The notes beneath the pieces were generated by a model. It did not search any database and was not told the DNA's origin. It saw nothing but the letters and a program-made list of their open reading frames with translations. Below are positions 51,061 through 60,226 of a DNA stretch of 64,000 nt, one piece after another (within the stretch, counting starts at the first letter, position 1; each line of letters starts with the position of its first letter). Source of the DNA: an uncultured eubacterium 1-6 (GTDB taxonomy: Bacteria > Bacillota > Clostridia > Lachnospirales > Lachnospiraceae); NCBI GenBank assembly GCA_903789595.1, contig CAIFEZ010000002.1:131109-195108 (forward strand), written 5' to 3'. The position numbers were made by a program, and so were the translations under genes.

Positions 51061-52302
51061 TCACTTTTCGATCTTGTGTATAAACAGCCCGCTCCTGAGC
51101 TTGGGCTCGAACCAGGTCGATTTCGGCGGCATCAGAAGTCCCGCGTCAGCCACGGCAAAAAGCTCGCTGATCGATGTGGGATACAGGGCGAAGGCAGCCT
51201 CGCAGTCCTCACGGCATCTTCTCTCCAGCTCTCCGAGCCCGCGGATTCCTCCGACGAAATCAATTCTTGCGTCCGTTCTCGGGTCCTGAATATTCCAGAT
51301 CGGCCCCAGCGCCTCTCTCTGCAGATATTCCACGTCCAGACAGCCGATCGGATCGGTCTTCAGAAGGTGCTTCCGGGTCTGCAGACGATACCATTTTCCC
51401 TCCAGATAAAGGCCCATCTCTCCCTTTTTCGACGGATGGTACGGAGATTCCGGTGCCTCGGCGATACGAAATACCTGATCCAGTTTTTCCAGAATCTCAT
51501 CCGGCTCATATCCGTTCAGATCCTTCAGAACACGGTTGTAGTCCATGATCTGCAGCTCGTCATCCGGAAACAGCACGGAAAGAAAATAGTTGAACTCCTC
51601 CTCTCCGGTATAATCCGGATGCTCCTTTCTCCTCTTCAGCGATACGGAAACGGCGGACGCCGCTCTGTGATGCCCGTCCGCGATATAGGTATGATCAAGA
51701 CCGGCGAATGCTTCGGTCAGCGCGGCAATCTGGTCGTCCCGGTCGATCCTCCACACCCGGTGAATCACACCGTCTTCGGCGATAAAATCCAGCACCGGTG
51801 CCTTCCTGCTCTCCTTCTCTATCAGACTCCTGATTTCGGGATGCGAGCGATAGGCGAGAAAGATCGGACCTGTCTGCGCGCTGCAGGCATCAATATGATC
51901 AAACCGGTCCTTTTCCTTGTCCTTTCGAGTGTTCTCATGCTTCCTGATCACATTGTTCAGGTAATCATCCACCGAAGAGCACGCGACCAGGCCCTTCTGG
52001 CTCCTGCCGTTCATGATCAGCTCCCATATATAGAAGCAGGGCCTGCTGTCCTCTTCAAAAATACCCTTGTTCTCCCATTCCTTAAGCATTGACGACGCCT
52101 TTTCATAGACGCAGGGCGCATAGATATCCTGTTCCTCGGGGAACTGTGTCTCCGCGCGGTCGATAGCGAGAAAGGAAATTGGATTCCTCTCCACAGCCTC
52201 TCTTGCCTCCTCCCGATTGTATACATCGTAGGGCAGGGCCGCCACCTGCGCGGCCTTCTCCTTCACCGGCGTCAGCGCCCGGAACGGTCTAATTACAGCC
52301 AT
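51061..52302 (-). CDS. DUF1015 family protein
   Basis: A 413-residue cytoplasmic protein of the DUF1015 family, which is widespread in anaerobes and often found with serine or phosphoglycerate dehydrogenase genes. AVIRPFRALTPVKEKAAQVAALPYDV opens the fold, FLAIDRAETQFPEEQD follows, and TYIADGHHRAASAVSV near residue 217 carries the conserved His pair. Function is unproven; a kinase-like role has been suggested for relatives. GGAGG precedes ATG 52302; the longer frame to 52383 crosses the terminator of serA and is rejected. Adjacent downstream of serA. Confidence 0.85.
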   Translation of the reverse strand: MAVIRPFRALTPVKEKAAQVAALPYDVYNREEAREAVERNPISFLAIDRAETQFPEEQDIYAPCVYEKASSMLKEWENKGIFEEDSRPCFYIWELIMNGRSQKGLVACSSVDDYLNNVIRKHENTRKDKEKDRFDHIDACSAQTGPIFLAYRSHPEIRSLIEKESRKAPVLDFIAEDGVIHRVWRIDRDDQIAALTEAFAGLDHTYIADGHHRAASAVSVSLKRRKEHPDYTGEEEFNYFLSVLFPDDELQIMDYNRVLKDLNGYEPDEILEKLDQVFRIAEAPESPYHPSKKGEMGLYLEGKWYRLQTRKHLLKTDPIGCLDVEYLQREALGPIWNIQDPRTDARIDFVGGIRGLGELERRCREDCEAAFALYPTSISELFAVADAGLLMPPKSTWFEPKLRSGLFIHKIEK

Positions 52303-52384
52303 TTCTATACCTCCGTGAACAGATGCGGCCGTACCCGGCCACATCGCATCCGTATGCTCCTCATTGTTCGTGAAGAAGTACAAA

Positions 52385-52410
52385 AACCCCGGAAATTCCT
52401 TTCCGGGGTT
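52385..52410 (-). terminator. Terminator of the leuB-to-serA operon
   Basis: AACCCCGGAA pairs with TTCCGGGGTT with a short loop, followed on the minus strand by TTTTTG. Confidence 0.85.
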
Positions 52411-52428
52411 CCTATTCTTTTACACTGC

Positions 52429-53595
52429 TTATCTTGTGATGACTCTGGCCTTCAGTACACCGTCGGTCGCCTCAATCTTCGTCATCACCTGCTCATTCAC
52501 CGGCGCTTCAAGATCGATGACCGTGTATGCGAAATCACCGCGGCTCTTGTTCGCCATATTTGCAATATTAAAGCCCTCATCCGAGAGAATTCTCGTAAAT
52601 CTGCGGATCATATCCTTTACATTTCTGTGGCAGATGCACAGACGCGCCGCGTCACGCAGAATACCGTTGTTCATGTTCGGATAATTCACAGAATGGCTGA
52701 TATTTCCGTTCTCGATGAAATCCCGGAGCTCCTTGACTGCCATCTCCGCGCAGTTGTCCTCGGCTTCCTCTGTGGAAGCTCCCAGATGCGGAGTGATGAT
52801 GGTATTCGTCGCGTTGATGATCTTGTCATTGGCGAAATCTGTCATGTATCTTCTGACCTTGCCCGCCTTCAGCGCATCGATCATGGCATCCTCGTCCACC
52901 AGAATGTCACGCGCATAGTTCATCACCACCACACCCGGCTTCATCATTTCAATGGCCTCGCGGCTGATCATGCCTCTGGTGCTGTCGGTCGCCGGCACAT
53001 GAACCGTGATAAAGTCACACTCTTTATAAATTTCATTGACATCCTGAATGTGACGGATCGTTCTGGACAGATTCCACGCGGCATCGACCGACAGGAAGGG
53101 ATCATAGCCGTAGACGTCCATTCCCAGATGCGTCGCCGCATTTGCGACGAGCTGACCGATTGCGCCGAGTCCGATGATTCCCAGCTTTTTTCCGCTGATC
53201 TCGGTTCCGGCGAACTGCTTCTTCGCCTTCTCCGCGTCCTTTCCGATGTTTTCATCGTCATGATTTGCTCTGACCCACTCAATACCGCCGACGATATCAC
53301 GGGATGCCAGCAGCATCGACGCGATGACCAGCTCCTTCACGGCGTTTGCATTGGCGCCGGGCGTGTTGAATACAACGATTCCCTTCTCCGCACATTTCTC
53401 GAGCGGGATGTTGTTGACACCGGCGCCCGCACGGGCAATCGCAAGGAGCTTGCCGCCGAACTCCATATCGTGCATCTTCGCACTTCTGACCAGAACCGCG
53501 TCAGCGTCCTCGAACCGGTCTGTCTCCCTGTACTGATCGCTGAAACGCTGAAGACCGACCTTTGAAATATTATTTAAGCAATGATACTGATACAT
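52429..53595 (-). CDS. serA: D-3-phosphoglycerate dehydrogenase
   Basis: First step of serine synthesis: oxidises 3-phosphoglycerate. The 388-residue protein has the NAD site GKKLGIIGLGAIGQLVANAA near residue 140, ARAGAGVNNIPLEKC near 55, VHVPATDSTRGMI and the catalytic His in TPHLGASTEEAEDN near 270. The C-terminal ~75 residues form an ACT-like domain (DFAYTVIDLEAPVNEQVMTKIEA), suggesting feedback control. Its start overlaps the serC stop as TAATG, so translation is coupled. Confidence 0.96.
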   Translation of the reverse strand: MYQYHCLNNISKVGLQRFSDQYRETDRFEDADAVLVRSAKMHDMEFGGKLLAIARAGAGVNNIPLEKCAEKGIVVFNTPGANANAVKELVIASMLLASRDIVGGIEWVRANHDDENIGKDAEKAKKQFAGTEISGKKLGIIGLGAIGQLVANAATHLGMDVYGYDPFLSVDAAWNLSRTIRHIQDVNEIYKECDFITVHVPATDSTRGMISREAIEMMKPGVVVMNYARDILVDEDAMIDALKAGKVRRYMTDFANDKIINATNTIITPHLGASTEEAEDNCAEMAVKELRDFIENGNISHSVNYPNMNNGILRDAARLCICHRNVKDMIRRFTRILSDEGFNIANMANKSRGDFAYTVIDLEAPVNEQVMTKIEATDGVLKARVITR

Positions 53596-54680
53596 TATTT
53601 CAGATTCTCCTTCTCAAACTCACCCATGAACTTCACGAGAGCCTCAACACCCGCGTAAGGCATTGCGTTGTAAATGGAAGCGCGCATACCGCCGACGGTA
53701 CGATGGCCTTTCAGGTTCTCCAGTCCGGCCTCCTTCGCCTCTGCGACGAATTTCGCGTCCATCTCCTTGTCTCCGGTCACGAAGGGAACATTCATCAGAG
53801 AGCGGTCCTCTTTGCGAACCGTGCCCTTGAACAGCTTCGACTGATCGAGATAATCGTAAAGGAGCTTAGCCTTCTTCTCATTGCGCTCGTTCATTGCCTC
53901 AAGTCCGCCGTTTTTCTTCAGCCACTTGAAGACCTTGCCGCAGATGTAGATGCACCAGCAGTTCGGTGTGTTGTACAGAGAATTCTTGTCTGCCTGTGTC
54001 TTGTACTTCATCATCGTCGGCGTGCCCGGCAGGCAGTCGTCCGTGATCAGGTCGTCGCGGATTACGGTGATGACCATTCCGGCAGGGCCTACATTCTTCT
54101 GCACACCGCCGAAAAACAGGCCGTACTTTTCCACATCGATCGGACGGGACAGGAAATTCGAGGAAACGTCCGCCACAAGGAGCTTTCCCTTTGTATTCGG
54201 AAGCTTCTTGTACTCTGTTCCGTAAATGGTATTGTTCTCGCAGATATATACGTAATCCGCATCCTCGTCGATCGGAAGATCCGAGCAATCCGGGATGTAG
54301 GTGTAATTCTGATCCGCGGAGGAAGCAATCGCATTGGCTTTTCCGTAGATCTGCGCCTCCTCCCATGCCTTCTTTGCCCAGTTTCCGGTAATAATATAGT
54401 CGGCGACGCGGTTCTTCATCAGATTCATCGGAATCTGCGCGAACTGAAGGCTTCCGCCGCCCTGTAAGAACAGAATCTTATAATTATCCGGAACCCCGAC
54501 AAGCTCGCGGAAATCCTGTTCGGCTTCATTGATAATATCATCGAACATTTTAGATCGGTGACTCATCTCCATGACTGACATTCCGCATCCGCGGTAGTCC
54601 ATCATCTCTTCCTGTGCTTCCTTCAGAACCTCCTCCGGAAGAACAGCCGGTCCGGCCGAAAAATTATAAACTCTGCTCAT
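53595..54680 (-). CDS. serC: Phosphoserine aminotransferase
   Basis: Second step of serine synthesis, also used in pyridoxal phosphate synthesis in some bacteria. About 361 residues from MSRVYNFSAGPAVLPEEVL (AGGAGG just upstream; frame extends 17 codons further). Motifs: FLQGGGSLQFAQIPMN (substrate/PLP phosphate), VADVSSNFLSRPIDVEKYGLFFGGVQKNVGPAG with the PLP Lys. The stop overlaps the serA start. No serB is seen in the window. Confidence 0.96.
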   Translation of the reverse strand: MSRVYNFSAGPAVLPEEVLKEAQEEMMDYRGCGMSVMEMSHRSKMFDDIINEAEQDFRELVGVPDNYKILFLQGGGSLQFAQIPMNLMKNRVADYIITGNWAKKAWEEAQIYGKANAIASSADQNYTYIPDCSDLPIDEDADYVYICENNTIYGTEYKKLPNTKGKLLVADVSSNFLSRPIDVEKYGLFFGGVQKNVGPAGMVITVIRDDLITDDCLPGTPTMMKYKTQADKNSLYNTPNCWCIYICGKVFKWLKKNGGLEAMNERNEKKAKLLYDYLDQSKLFKGTVRKEDRSLMNVPFVTGDKEMDAKFVAEAKEAGLENLKGHRTVGGMRASIYNAMPYAGVEALVKFMGEFEKENLK

Positions 54681-54769
54681 TTTGATATCCTCCTGGTAAA
54701 ATTCTAGTGTGCTACCTGAAATCCGAAACACACTTTACTATGATAAACTTCTAACAAATACTTGTCAAT

Positions 54770-56449
54770 CTACTTGTTCCAGTTCTCCATGTCCTTCTGG
54801 TCGTAGATTTCATCGTTTGGCTTTCCCGCCGGAATCATCGGAGACACCTTGTCATCCGGATCGATGATGCAGTCGAGCACAACCGGCTTCTGATCCGCGA
54901 TCGCCTTCTCGAGGGCGGGCGCGAATTCTTCCGCTCTGGTGATGCGGACGCCCTCTGCTCCAAGCGCCTCCGCCACCTTGACGAAATCGACCTTGTCATC
55001 GAGTATCGTACTGGAATATCTCTGCCCGTAGAACAGATTCTGCCACTGGCGCACCATGCCGAGCACATGATTATTGATCACGACCTCGATTACCGGTATA
55101 TTGCTCCGTACGGCTGTGGCGATCTCGTTCATGTTCATGCGGAAACAGCCGTCGCCAGCGATGTTGATGACCGTCTTGTCAGGTCTTCCGCACTTCGCGC
55201 CGATCGCCGCGCCGAGTCCGTATCCCATGGTTCCGAGTCCGCCCGAGGTGATCAGCGTTCTCGGCTCCGTGTACTTATAGTACTGCGCCGCCCACATCTG
55301 ATGCTGTCCGACATCGGTGCAGATGATGGCCTGTCCTTTTGTAATTTCATAGATTTTGCGGATGACAAACTGTGCTGTGAGGCGATCCGCCGGCACGTAA
55401 TCATTTACCAGTTTCTGCTTTGCGTGCATTTCTTCTGTCCACTGCGGATTGGATTTTTCCTTGATCTCCGGAAGAAGCGCGTCAAGAACCTCTTTCATGT
55501 CCCCGGAAACGCTTGCCGTCACGACGACATTTTTGTTCACCTCCGCCGGGTCAACGTCAATCTGGAGGATCTTCGCCTGCTTTGCGAAGGTCTTCGGCGA
55601 TCCCACATCCCGATCCGAAAAACGGGCTCCCAGAACAATCAGAAGATCGCACTCGGAGGTGAGCAGATTTGCCCCTTTTGTGCCGTGCATGCCGAGCATG
55701 CCCATATACTGATCATCTGTCCCCGGGAAGGTTCCCTTCCCCATCAGCGTGTCGCAGACGGGCGCCTGAATCCGATGCGCAAGCTCAATGACTTCCTTCT
55801 GTGCGCCCGAGATCGCAGCGCCGCCTCCGACAAAGAGATACGGACGCTTTGAGGCATTGATCATCTCCACCGCCCTTGTGAGGTCTTCTTTATTCACGTT
55901 TTTGCCCGGCGCCGGCATCTCCGGTTCTTTTCTCCCAAAATCGCAGACTGCAGCCGTGATATCCTTCGGGATGTCCACGAGCACAGGGCCCGGTCTTCCG
56001 CTCCTGGCAATGGCAAACGCGCGCCGGATGGTATCCGCGAGACGGGTGACATCCTTGACGATCGAGCTGTATTTTGTGATTGGCGTCGTAATTCCTGTGA
56101 TATCAACCTCCTGGAAGCTGTCCTTCCCGAGGTAGCTGGTTCCCACATTGGCGGTGATTGCCACGATCGGAACCGAATCCATATATGCCGTAGCGATACC
56201 GGTTACCAGATTTGTCGCTCCGGGTCCCGATGTCGCCAAACATACGCCGACCTTTCCCGTCGCCCTCGCATAGCCGTCGGCAGCGTGCGACGCTCCCTGC
56301 TCATGAGAGGTCAGAATATGATGAATTTCCGGATGTTTGTATAATTCGTCATAGATGTTCAGGATGGCGCCGCCCGGATATCCGAAGACGGTATCTACGC
56401 CCTGTTCCTTCAGGCATTCAATGACGATCTGTGATCCATTTAACTGCAT
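54770..56449 (-). CDS. ilvB: Acetolactate synthase large subunit
   Basis: Condenses pyruvate with pyruvate or 2-oxobutyrate in branched-chain amino-acid synthesis. About 559 residues from MQLNGSQIVIECLKEQGVDT (AGAGGG 8 bases before; the frame extends 23 codons upstream). EQGASHAADGYARATGKVGVC carries the catalytic Glu, and NIAGDGCFRMNMNEIATAV is the TPP-binding GDG...N motif. No separate small subunit (ilvN) gene is seen; the operon continues into serC. Confidence 0.95.
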   Translation of the reverse strand: MQLNGSQIVIECLKEQGVDTVFGYPGGAILNIYDELYKHPEIHHILTSHEQGASHAADGYARATGKVGVCLATSGPGATNLVTGIATAYMDSVPIVAITANVGTSYLGKDSFQEVDITGITTPITKYSSIVKDVTRLADTIRRAFAIARSGRPGPVLVDIPKDITAAVCDFGRKEPEMPAPGKNVNKEDLTRAVEMINASKRPYLFVGGGAAISGAQKEVIELAHRIQAPVCDTLMGKGTFPGTDDQYMGMLGMHGTKGANLLTSECDLLIVLGARFSDRDVGSPKTFAKQAKILQIDVDPAEVNKNVVVTASVSGDMKEVLDALLPEIKEKSNPQWTEEMHAKQKLVNDYVPADRLTAQFVIRKIYEITKGQAIICTDVGQHQMWAAQYYKYTEPRTLITSGGLGTMGYGLGAAIGAKCGRPDKTVINIAGDGCFRMNMNEIATAVRSNIPVIEVVINNHVLGMVRQWQNLFYGQRYSSTILDDKVDFVKVAEALGAEGVRITRAEEFAPALEKAIADQKPVVLDCIIDPDDKVSPMIPAGKPNDEIYDQKDMENWNK

Positions 56450-56584
56450 GTCAGTATCCCTCTTTTTCATATGTGCAGGATTGCGAACTGAAGTACATAG
56501 CACGGGCAATCCAAGCATGGCGGGGACAGAGAATCTTTTGTCCCCAAAATACGGCCTTGTAGTGCCCCTTTAAGGGCATTGACA
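56450..56584 (-). promoter_or_regulatory. Structured leader between ilvD and ilvB
   Basis: On the minus strand GGGGACA-AAAGATTCTC-TGTCCCC and GGATTGC...GCAATCC are two hairpins ahead of the ilvB start, and TGCCCTTAAAGGGGCA lies just after ilvD. No T-box consensus is visible. These may stabilise segments of the processed operon mRNA or tune ilvB translation. Confidence 0.5.
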
Positions 56585-58258
56585 TTACTGTACGTCCGGT
56601 GTCCTGAGAATCGCGCCGCGGTTCGCGCTGGTCACCATCGCCGCATAGCGGGCGAGATATCCTGTCGTCACGTTTGGTTTTCTCGGAACCCACCCGGCCT
56701 TTCTTCTGGCGATTTCCTCGTCGCTCACCTTCATGTCAAGCCTGTGATTCGGGATATCGATGCTGATGATGTCTCCCTCCTGCACGAAGGCAATCGGCCC
56801 GCCGACCGCAGCCTCCGGGCTGACATGGCCGATAGAGGCGCCTCTGGAGGCGCCGGAGAAACGTCCGTCCGTGATCAGGGCGACGCTGGAGTCAAGCCCC
56901 ATTCCGGCGATCGCCGAGGTCGGGTTCAGCATTTCTCTCATGCCCGGGCCGCCCTTCGGTCCTTCATAACGGATGACAACGACATCGCCGGGCACGATTT
57001 TTCCGCCCTTGATCGCAGCGATCGCGTCCTCCTCGCAGTCGAATACCCGTGCCGGACCCTCATGCACCATCATCTCCGGAAGTACGGCGGACTGCTTTAC
57101 GATAGCGGTGTCCGGCGCCAGATTGCCCTTGAGAACGGCAAGGCCGCCCTTTTCCATGAACGGATGATCGATCGGCCGGATGATTTCCGGATCCTTATTG
57201 ATGCAGTTCTTGATATTCTCGCCGACGGTCCTGCCGGTTACTGTCATGCAGTCCAGATTCAGAAGATTCTTCTTGGACAGCTCGTTCATCACCGCGTAAA
57301 CGCCGCCCGCCTCATTCAGATCTTCCATATAGGTAGCTCCCGCGGGTGCCAGGTGGCAGAGATTCGGCGTCTTCTCGCTGATCTCATTTGCGAGCTCTGT
57401 GTCAAAATCAAAGCCCGCCTCATGCGCGATCGCGGGGATATGGAGCATGGTATTGGTGGAGCATCCGAGCGCCATGTCTACGGTAAGCGCGTTCAGGAAC
57501 GCTTCCTTCGTCATGATGTCGCGGGGGCGGATGTTTTTCTCCAGCATCTCCATGACCTTCATGCCCGCATGCTTTGCGAGGCGAAGCCTCTCGGAATATA
57601 CCGCCGGGATGGTGCCGTTGCCCTGAAGGCCCATGCCGAGCGCCTCGGTGATGCAGTTCATGCTGTTCGCGGTGTACATGCCGGAGCAGGAGCCGCAGGT
57701 CGGGCAGACCTTTCTCTCATATTCCGACACCTGATCCTCGGTGAACTTCCCTGCCGCGTAGGAGCCGACCGCCTCAAACATCGACGAGAGGCTTCTCTTC
57801 CTCCCGTAGACGTGTCCGGCCATCATCGGGCCGCCGCTTACGAAGACGGTGGGAATGTTGATGCGGGCCGCCGCCATCAGAAGACCCGGGACATTCTTAT
57901 CGCAGTTCGGAATCATCACCAGGCCGTCGAACTGATGCGCGATCGCCATGCATTCCGTGGAATCGCAGATCAGATCACGGGTGACCAGAGAATACTTCAT
58001 TCCGATGTGTCCCATGGCGATGCCGTCGCAGACCGCGATCGCCGGAAACATTACCGGCATTCCGCCTGCCTCGGCCACGCCCATCTTCACCGCCTGGGCA
58101 ATCTTGTCCAGGTTCATGTGTCCCGGAACGATCTCATTGTATGAGCAGACGATGCCGATCAGCGGCTTCTTCATCTCCTCCGGTGTGAATCCCAGTGCGT
58201 TGAACAGACTTCTCGCAGGCGCCGCCTGCATACCCTTTGTAACATGATCACTATTCAT
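56585..58258 (-). CDS. ilvD: Dihydroxy-acid dehydratase
   Basis: Dehydrates 2,3-dihydroxy-3-methylbutanoate and -pentanoate in Val/Ile synthesis using an oxygen-sensitive iron-sulfur cluster. About 557 residues; cluster Cys in [10 protein letters not shown] and [17 protein letters not shown], and [33 protein letters not shown] near the C-terminus. The start at 58258 is favoured by GGGAGA 7 bases ahead. Second gene of the operon. Confidence 0.96.
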   Translation of the reverse strand: MNSDHVTKGMQAAPARSLFNALGFTPEEMKKPLIGIVCSYNEIVPGHMNLDKIAQAVKMGVAEAGGMPVMFPAIAVCDGIAMGHIGMKYSLVTRDLICDSTECMAIAHQFDGLVMIPNCDKNVPGLLMAAARINIPTVFVSGGPMMAGHVYGRKRSLSSMFEAVGSYAAGKFTEDQVSEYERKVCPTCGSCSGMYTANSMNCITEALGMGLQGNGTIPAVYSERLRLAKHAGMKVMEMLEKNIRPRDIMTKEAFLNALTVDMALGCSTNTMLHIPAIAHEAGFDFDTELANEISEKTPNLCHLAPAGATYMEDLNEAGGVYAVMNELSKKNLLNLDCMTVTGRTVGENIKNCINKDPEIIRPIDHPFMEKGGLAVLKGNLAPDTAIVKQSAVLPEMMVHEGPARVFDCEEDAIAAIKGGKIVPGDVVVIRYEGPKGGPGMREMLNPTSAIAGMGLDSSVALITDGRFSGASRGASIGHVSPEAAVGGPIAFVQEGDIISIDIPNHRLDMKVSDEEIARRKAGWVPRKPNVTTGYLARYAAMVTSANRGAILRTPDVQ

Positions 58259-58327
58259 AATCCGTTCTCCCATCTATCTAATCGTATTAATATGCCCAAT
58301 CGTATTGATCTTCATCTGCCGCCTTGC

Positions 58328-59422
58328 TCAGGCTTCTTTCAGAATCGCCGTAATGGCGTCTCCCATACCGGAGCAGGTCACCTTCGTCGTGCCCTCAGAG
58401 TAAATATCGCCAGTCCGGTATCCGTCCGCGAGCACTCTCTCGACCGCCGACTCCACATCGTCCGCCTCTTCATCCAGATTCAGAGAATAACGCAGCATCA
58501 TCGCCGCGGAAAGGATGGTCGCGATCGGATTGGCGATGTTCCTGCCCGCGATATCCGGCGCGGAGCCGTGCGACGGCTCATACAGACCGAAGCTGGTCTC
58601 ATTCAGGCTTGCGGACGACAGCATTCCGATGGAACCGGTCACCATGCTCGCCTCGTCCGAAAGGATATCGCCGAACATATTCTCCGTCAGGATGACGTCA
58701 AACTGCTTCGGGTCGCGGACCAGCTGCATCGCGCAGTTGTCGACCAGCATATTCTCATAGGTGACCTCAGGATATTCCTTCGCGACCTCCGCCGTCACCT
58801 TTCTCCAGAGCCTGGAGGAATCCAGAACATTCGCCTTGTCTACCTCGGTCACCTTTTTGTTCCGCTTCATCGCGATCTCAAAGGCTCTCTTCGCGATCCT
58901 GCGGATCTCATTCTCGTTGTAGCTCAGGGTATCGACCGCGGTCTCCACGCCTCCTACTTCCTTTGTCTCGCGCGCCCCGAAATACAGACCGCCGGTGAGT
59001 TCCCGCACGATGATCAGATTAAAGCCTTCATCTCCGATAATCTCGTCCTTCAGAGGGCAGGCTGCCCGCAGCTCATTGTAGAGGTAAGCCGGACGAAGGT
59101 TCGCGAAAAGTCCCAGCGCCTTGCGGATGCCGAGCAGTCCGGCCTCCGGACGCTTTGACGGCTCCAGTCTGTACCACGGGGATGTCTTCGCGTCTCCGCC
59201 GATCGAGCCCATCAGAACCGCGTCGCAGGTCTTCGCCTCGGCGACCGTTTCATCCGTGAGCGGGAGTCCCGTCGCGTCGATCGAGGCTCCTCCGAGCAGC
59301 AGGTTTGTATAATGAAAGGTGTGGTGATATTTTTCAGCAACCGCATCCAGAACCTTCTGTGCCTCGTTGACAATTTCGGGGCCGATGCCGTCCCCGTGAA
59401 TCAAACCGATTTTAAATTCCAT
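58328..59422 (-). CDS. leuB: 3-isopropylmalate dehydrogenase
   Basis: Oxidises 3-isopropylmalate in leucine synthesis. About 364 residues from [20 protein letters not shown] (GAGGTG upstream; the frame extends 16 codons further). Motifs: [55 protein letters not shown] and [19 protein letters not shown]. No leuA, leuC or leuD is adjacent. It opens the leuB-ilvD-ilvB-serC-serA operon, reading from the promoter at 59576-59604. Confidence 0.96.
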   Translation of the reverse strand: MEFKIGLIHGDGIGPEIVNEAQKVLDAVAEKYHHTFHYTNLLLGGASIDATGLPLTDETVAEAKTCDAVLMGSIGGDAKTSPWYRLEPSKRPEAGLLGIRKALGLFANLRPAYLYNELRAACPLKDEIIGDEGFNLIIVRELTGGLYFGARETKEVGGVETAVDTLSYNENEIRRIAKRAFEIAMKRNKKVTEVDKANVLDSSRLWRKVTAEVAKEYPEVTYENMLVDNCAMQLVRDPKQFDVILTENMFGDILSDEASMVTGSIGMLSSASLNETSFGLYEPSHGSAPDIAGRNIANPIATILSAAMMLRYSLNLDEEADDVESAVERVLADGYRTGDIYSEGTTKVTCSGMGDAITAILKEA

Positions 59423-59495
59423 ATTCTGATACACCTCTTTTATCCTTAGCATAGTTGTCATTGCAGACATTTATCCTGATCATCAAGCCGTTCCA

Positions 59496-59544
59496 GGTGT
59501 GCTGTGTACATGCAGCAGGTATCTGACCGGTGTGCTGTGTACAT
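59496..59544 (-). repeat. Direct repeat in the leuB leader
   Basis: ATGTACACAGCACACC occurs at 59529-59544 and 59496-59511 on the minus strand. The segment could encode a 28-codon peptide beginning MYTAHRSDTCC and repeating MYTAH, ending at a TGA before leuB; no ribosome site is evident. Confidence 0.6.
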
Positions 59545-59575
59545 TCATTCAACTTGTACTTGACTCGTAGTCTAT

Positions 59576-59604
59576 ATAATACTTCAATTCAATTATCATT
59601 TCAA
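59576..59604 (-). promoter_or_regulatory. Promoter of the leuB-ilvD-ilvB-serC-serA operon
   Basis: TTGAAA (59599-59604) and TATTAT (59576-59581) on the minus strand are separated by 17 bases. The leader before leuB would be ~145 bases. Confidence 0.65.
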
Positions 59605-59642
59605 CCGGCAAAAAAAGTTGCTGTTTCCGGGGCCGCCTGACA

Positions 59643-59675
59643 AAAAGAAAAGCACAGAAACCTGCGCTTCTGTGC
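59643..59675 (-). terminator. Terminator of yajC
   Basis: GCACAGAA (59652-59659) pairs with TTCTGTGC (59668-59675), and the minus strand continues TTTTCTTTTTG. Confidence 0.85.
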
Positions 59676-59695
59676 CTGAAAATCCGATCTTCCGA

Positions 59696-60061
59696 TTATT
59701 TCTTCGCGTCCTTATCCGCGGTCTTTGCCGCAGCCGCTTTCTCTTCCTTTGCCGCAGCAGCCTGCTCCGGCTTCTCAACCTGAGCGATTGCCTCCTTGCG
59801 CATCGGAATCCGGCAATTCTTGTTGTTGCCGAACTCGACGATGACATCATCCTCGCTGATATCAATGATGATTCCGTAGAATCCTCCGGTTGTCACAACC
59901 GCATCGCCGATTTCCATGGCGCTGAGCATCGCCTGCATTCTCTTCTGCTCTTTCCGCTGCGGACGGATCATCATAAAATACATCAGCGCGAACATAGCCA
60001 CCAGCAGAATAATCATGCTGAGCGCGCTGCCTGAACCCGAAGATGAACTTGCAAAAATCAT
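59696..60061 (-). CDS. yajC: Preprotein translocase subunit YajC
   Basis: Small accessory component of the Sec translocon. The 121-residue protein has one N-terminal helix (SMIILLVAMFALMYFMMIRPQRKEQKRM), then a soluble domain with GDAVVTTGGFYGIIIDISEDDVIVEF, and an Ala/Lys-rich tail (QAAAAKEEKAAAAKTADKD). It follows tgt on the same strand, the usual arrangement. Confidence 0.95.
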   Translation of the reverse strand: MIFASSSSGSGSALSMIILLVAMFALMYFMMIRPQRKEQKRMQAMLSAMEIGDAVVTTGGFYGIIIDISEDDVIVEFGNNKNCRIPMRKEAIAQVEKPEQAAAAKEEKAAAAKTADKDAKK

Positions 60062-60226
60062 AACGATTCCTCCCTGTAATTAATTTCGGATATAACTGTC
60101 AAACAACAATAATACATGATAAAAAACCGGGTGACAAGCTATTTTATGAAGTTTTCACAAATTTCACACCGCCCTGAACTGACTTTTGTTCACTTCTCCG
60201 TCTCCTGACGGACTGCCTGCTCGTGT

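Noticed and set aside
52315-53565. Long plus-strand ORF opposite serA (416 residues)
   Set aside because: A shadow of serA: low-complexity His/Arg/Asp-rich translation, no family signal, fully antisense to a well-supported gene. The same applies to other long antisense ORFs opposite parE, abc-F, tgt and ilvD.
56450-56584. T-box riboswitch before ilvB
   Set aside because: I could not find the T-box core (AGGGTGG-ACCGCG type) or a matching specifier loop; the hairpins are too simple.
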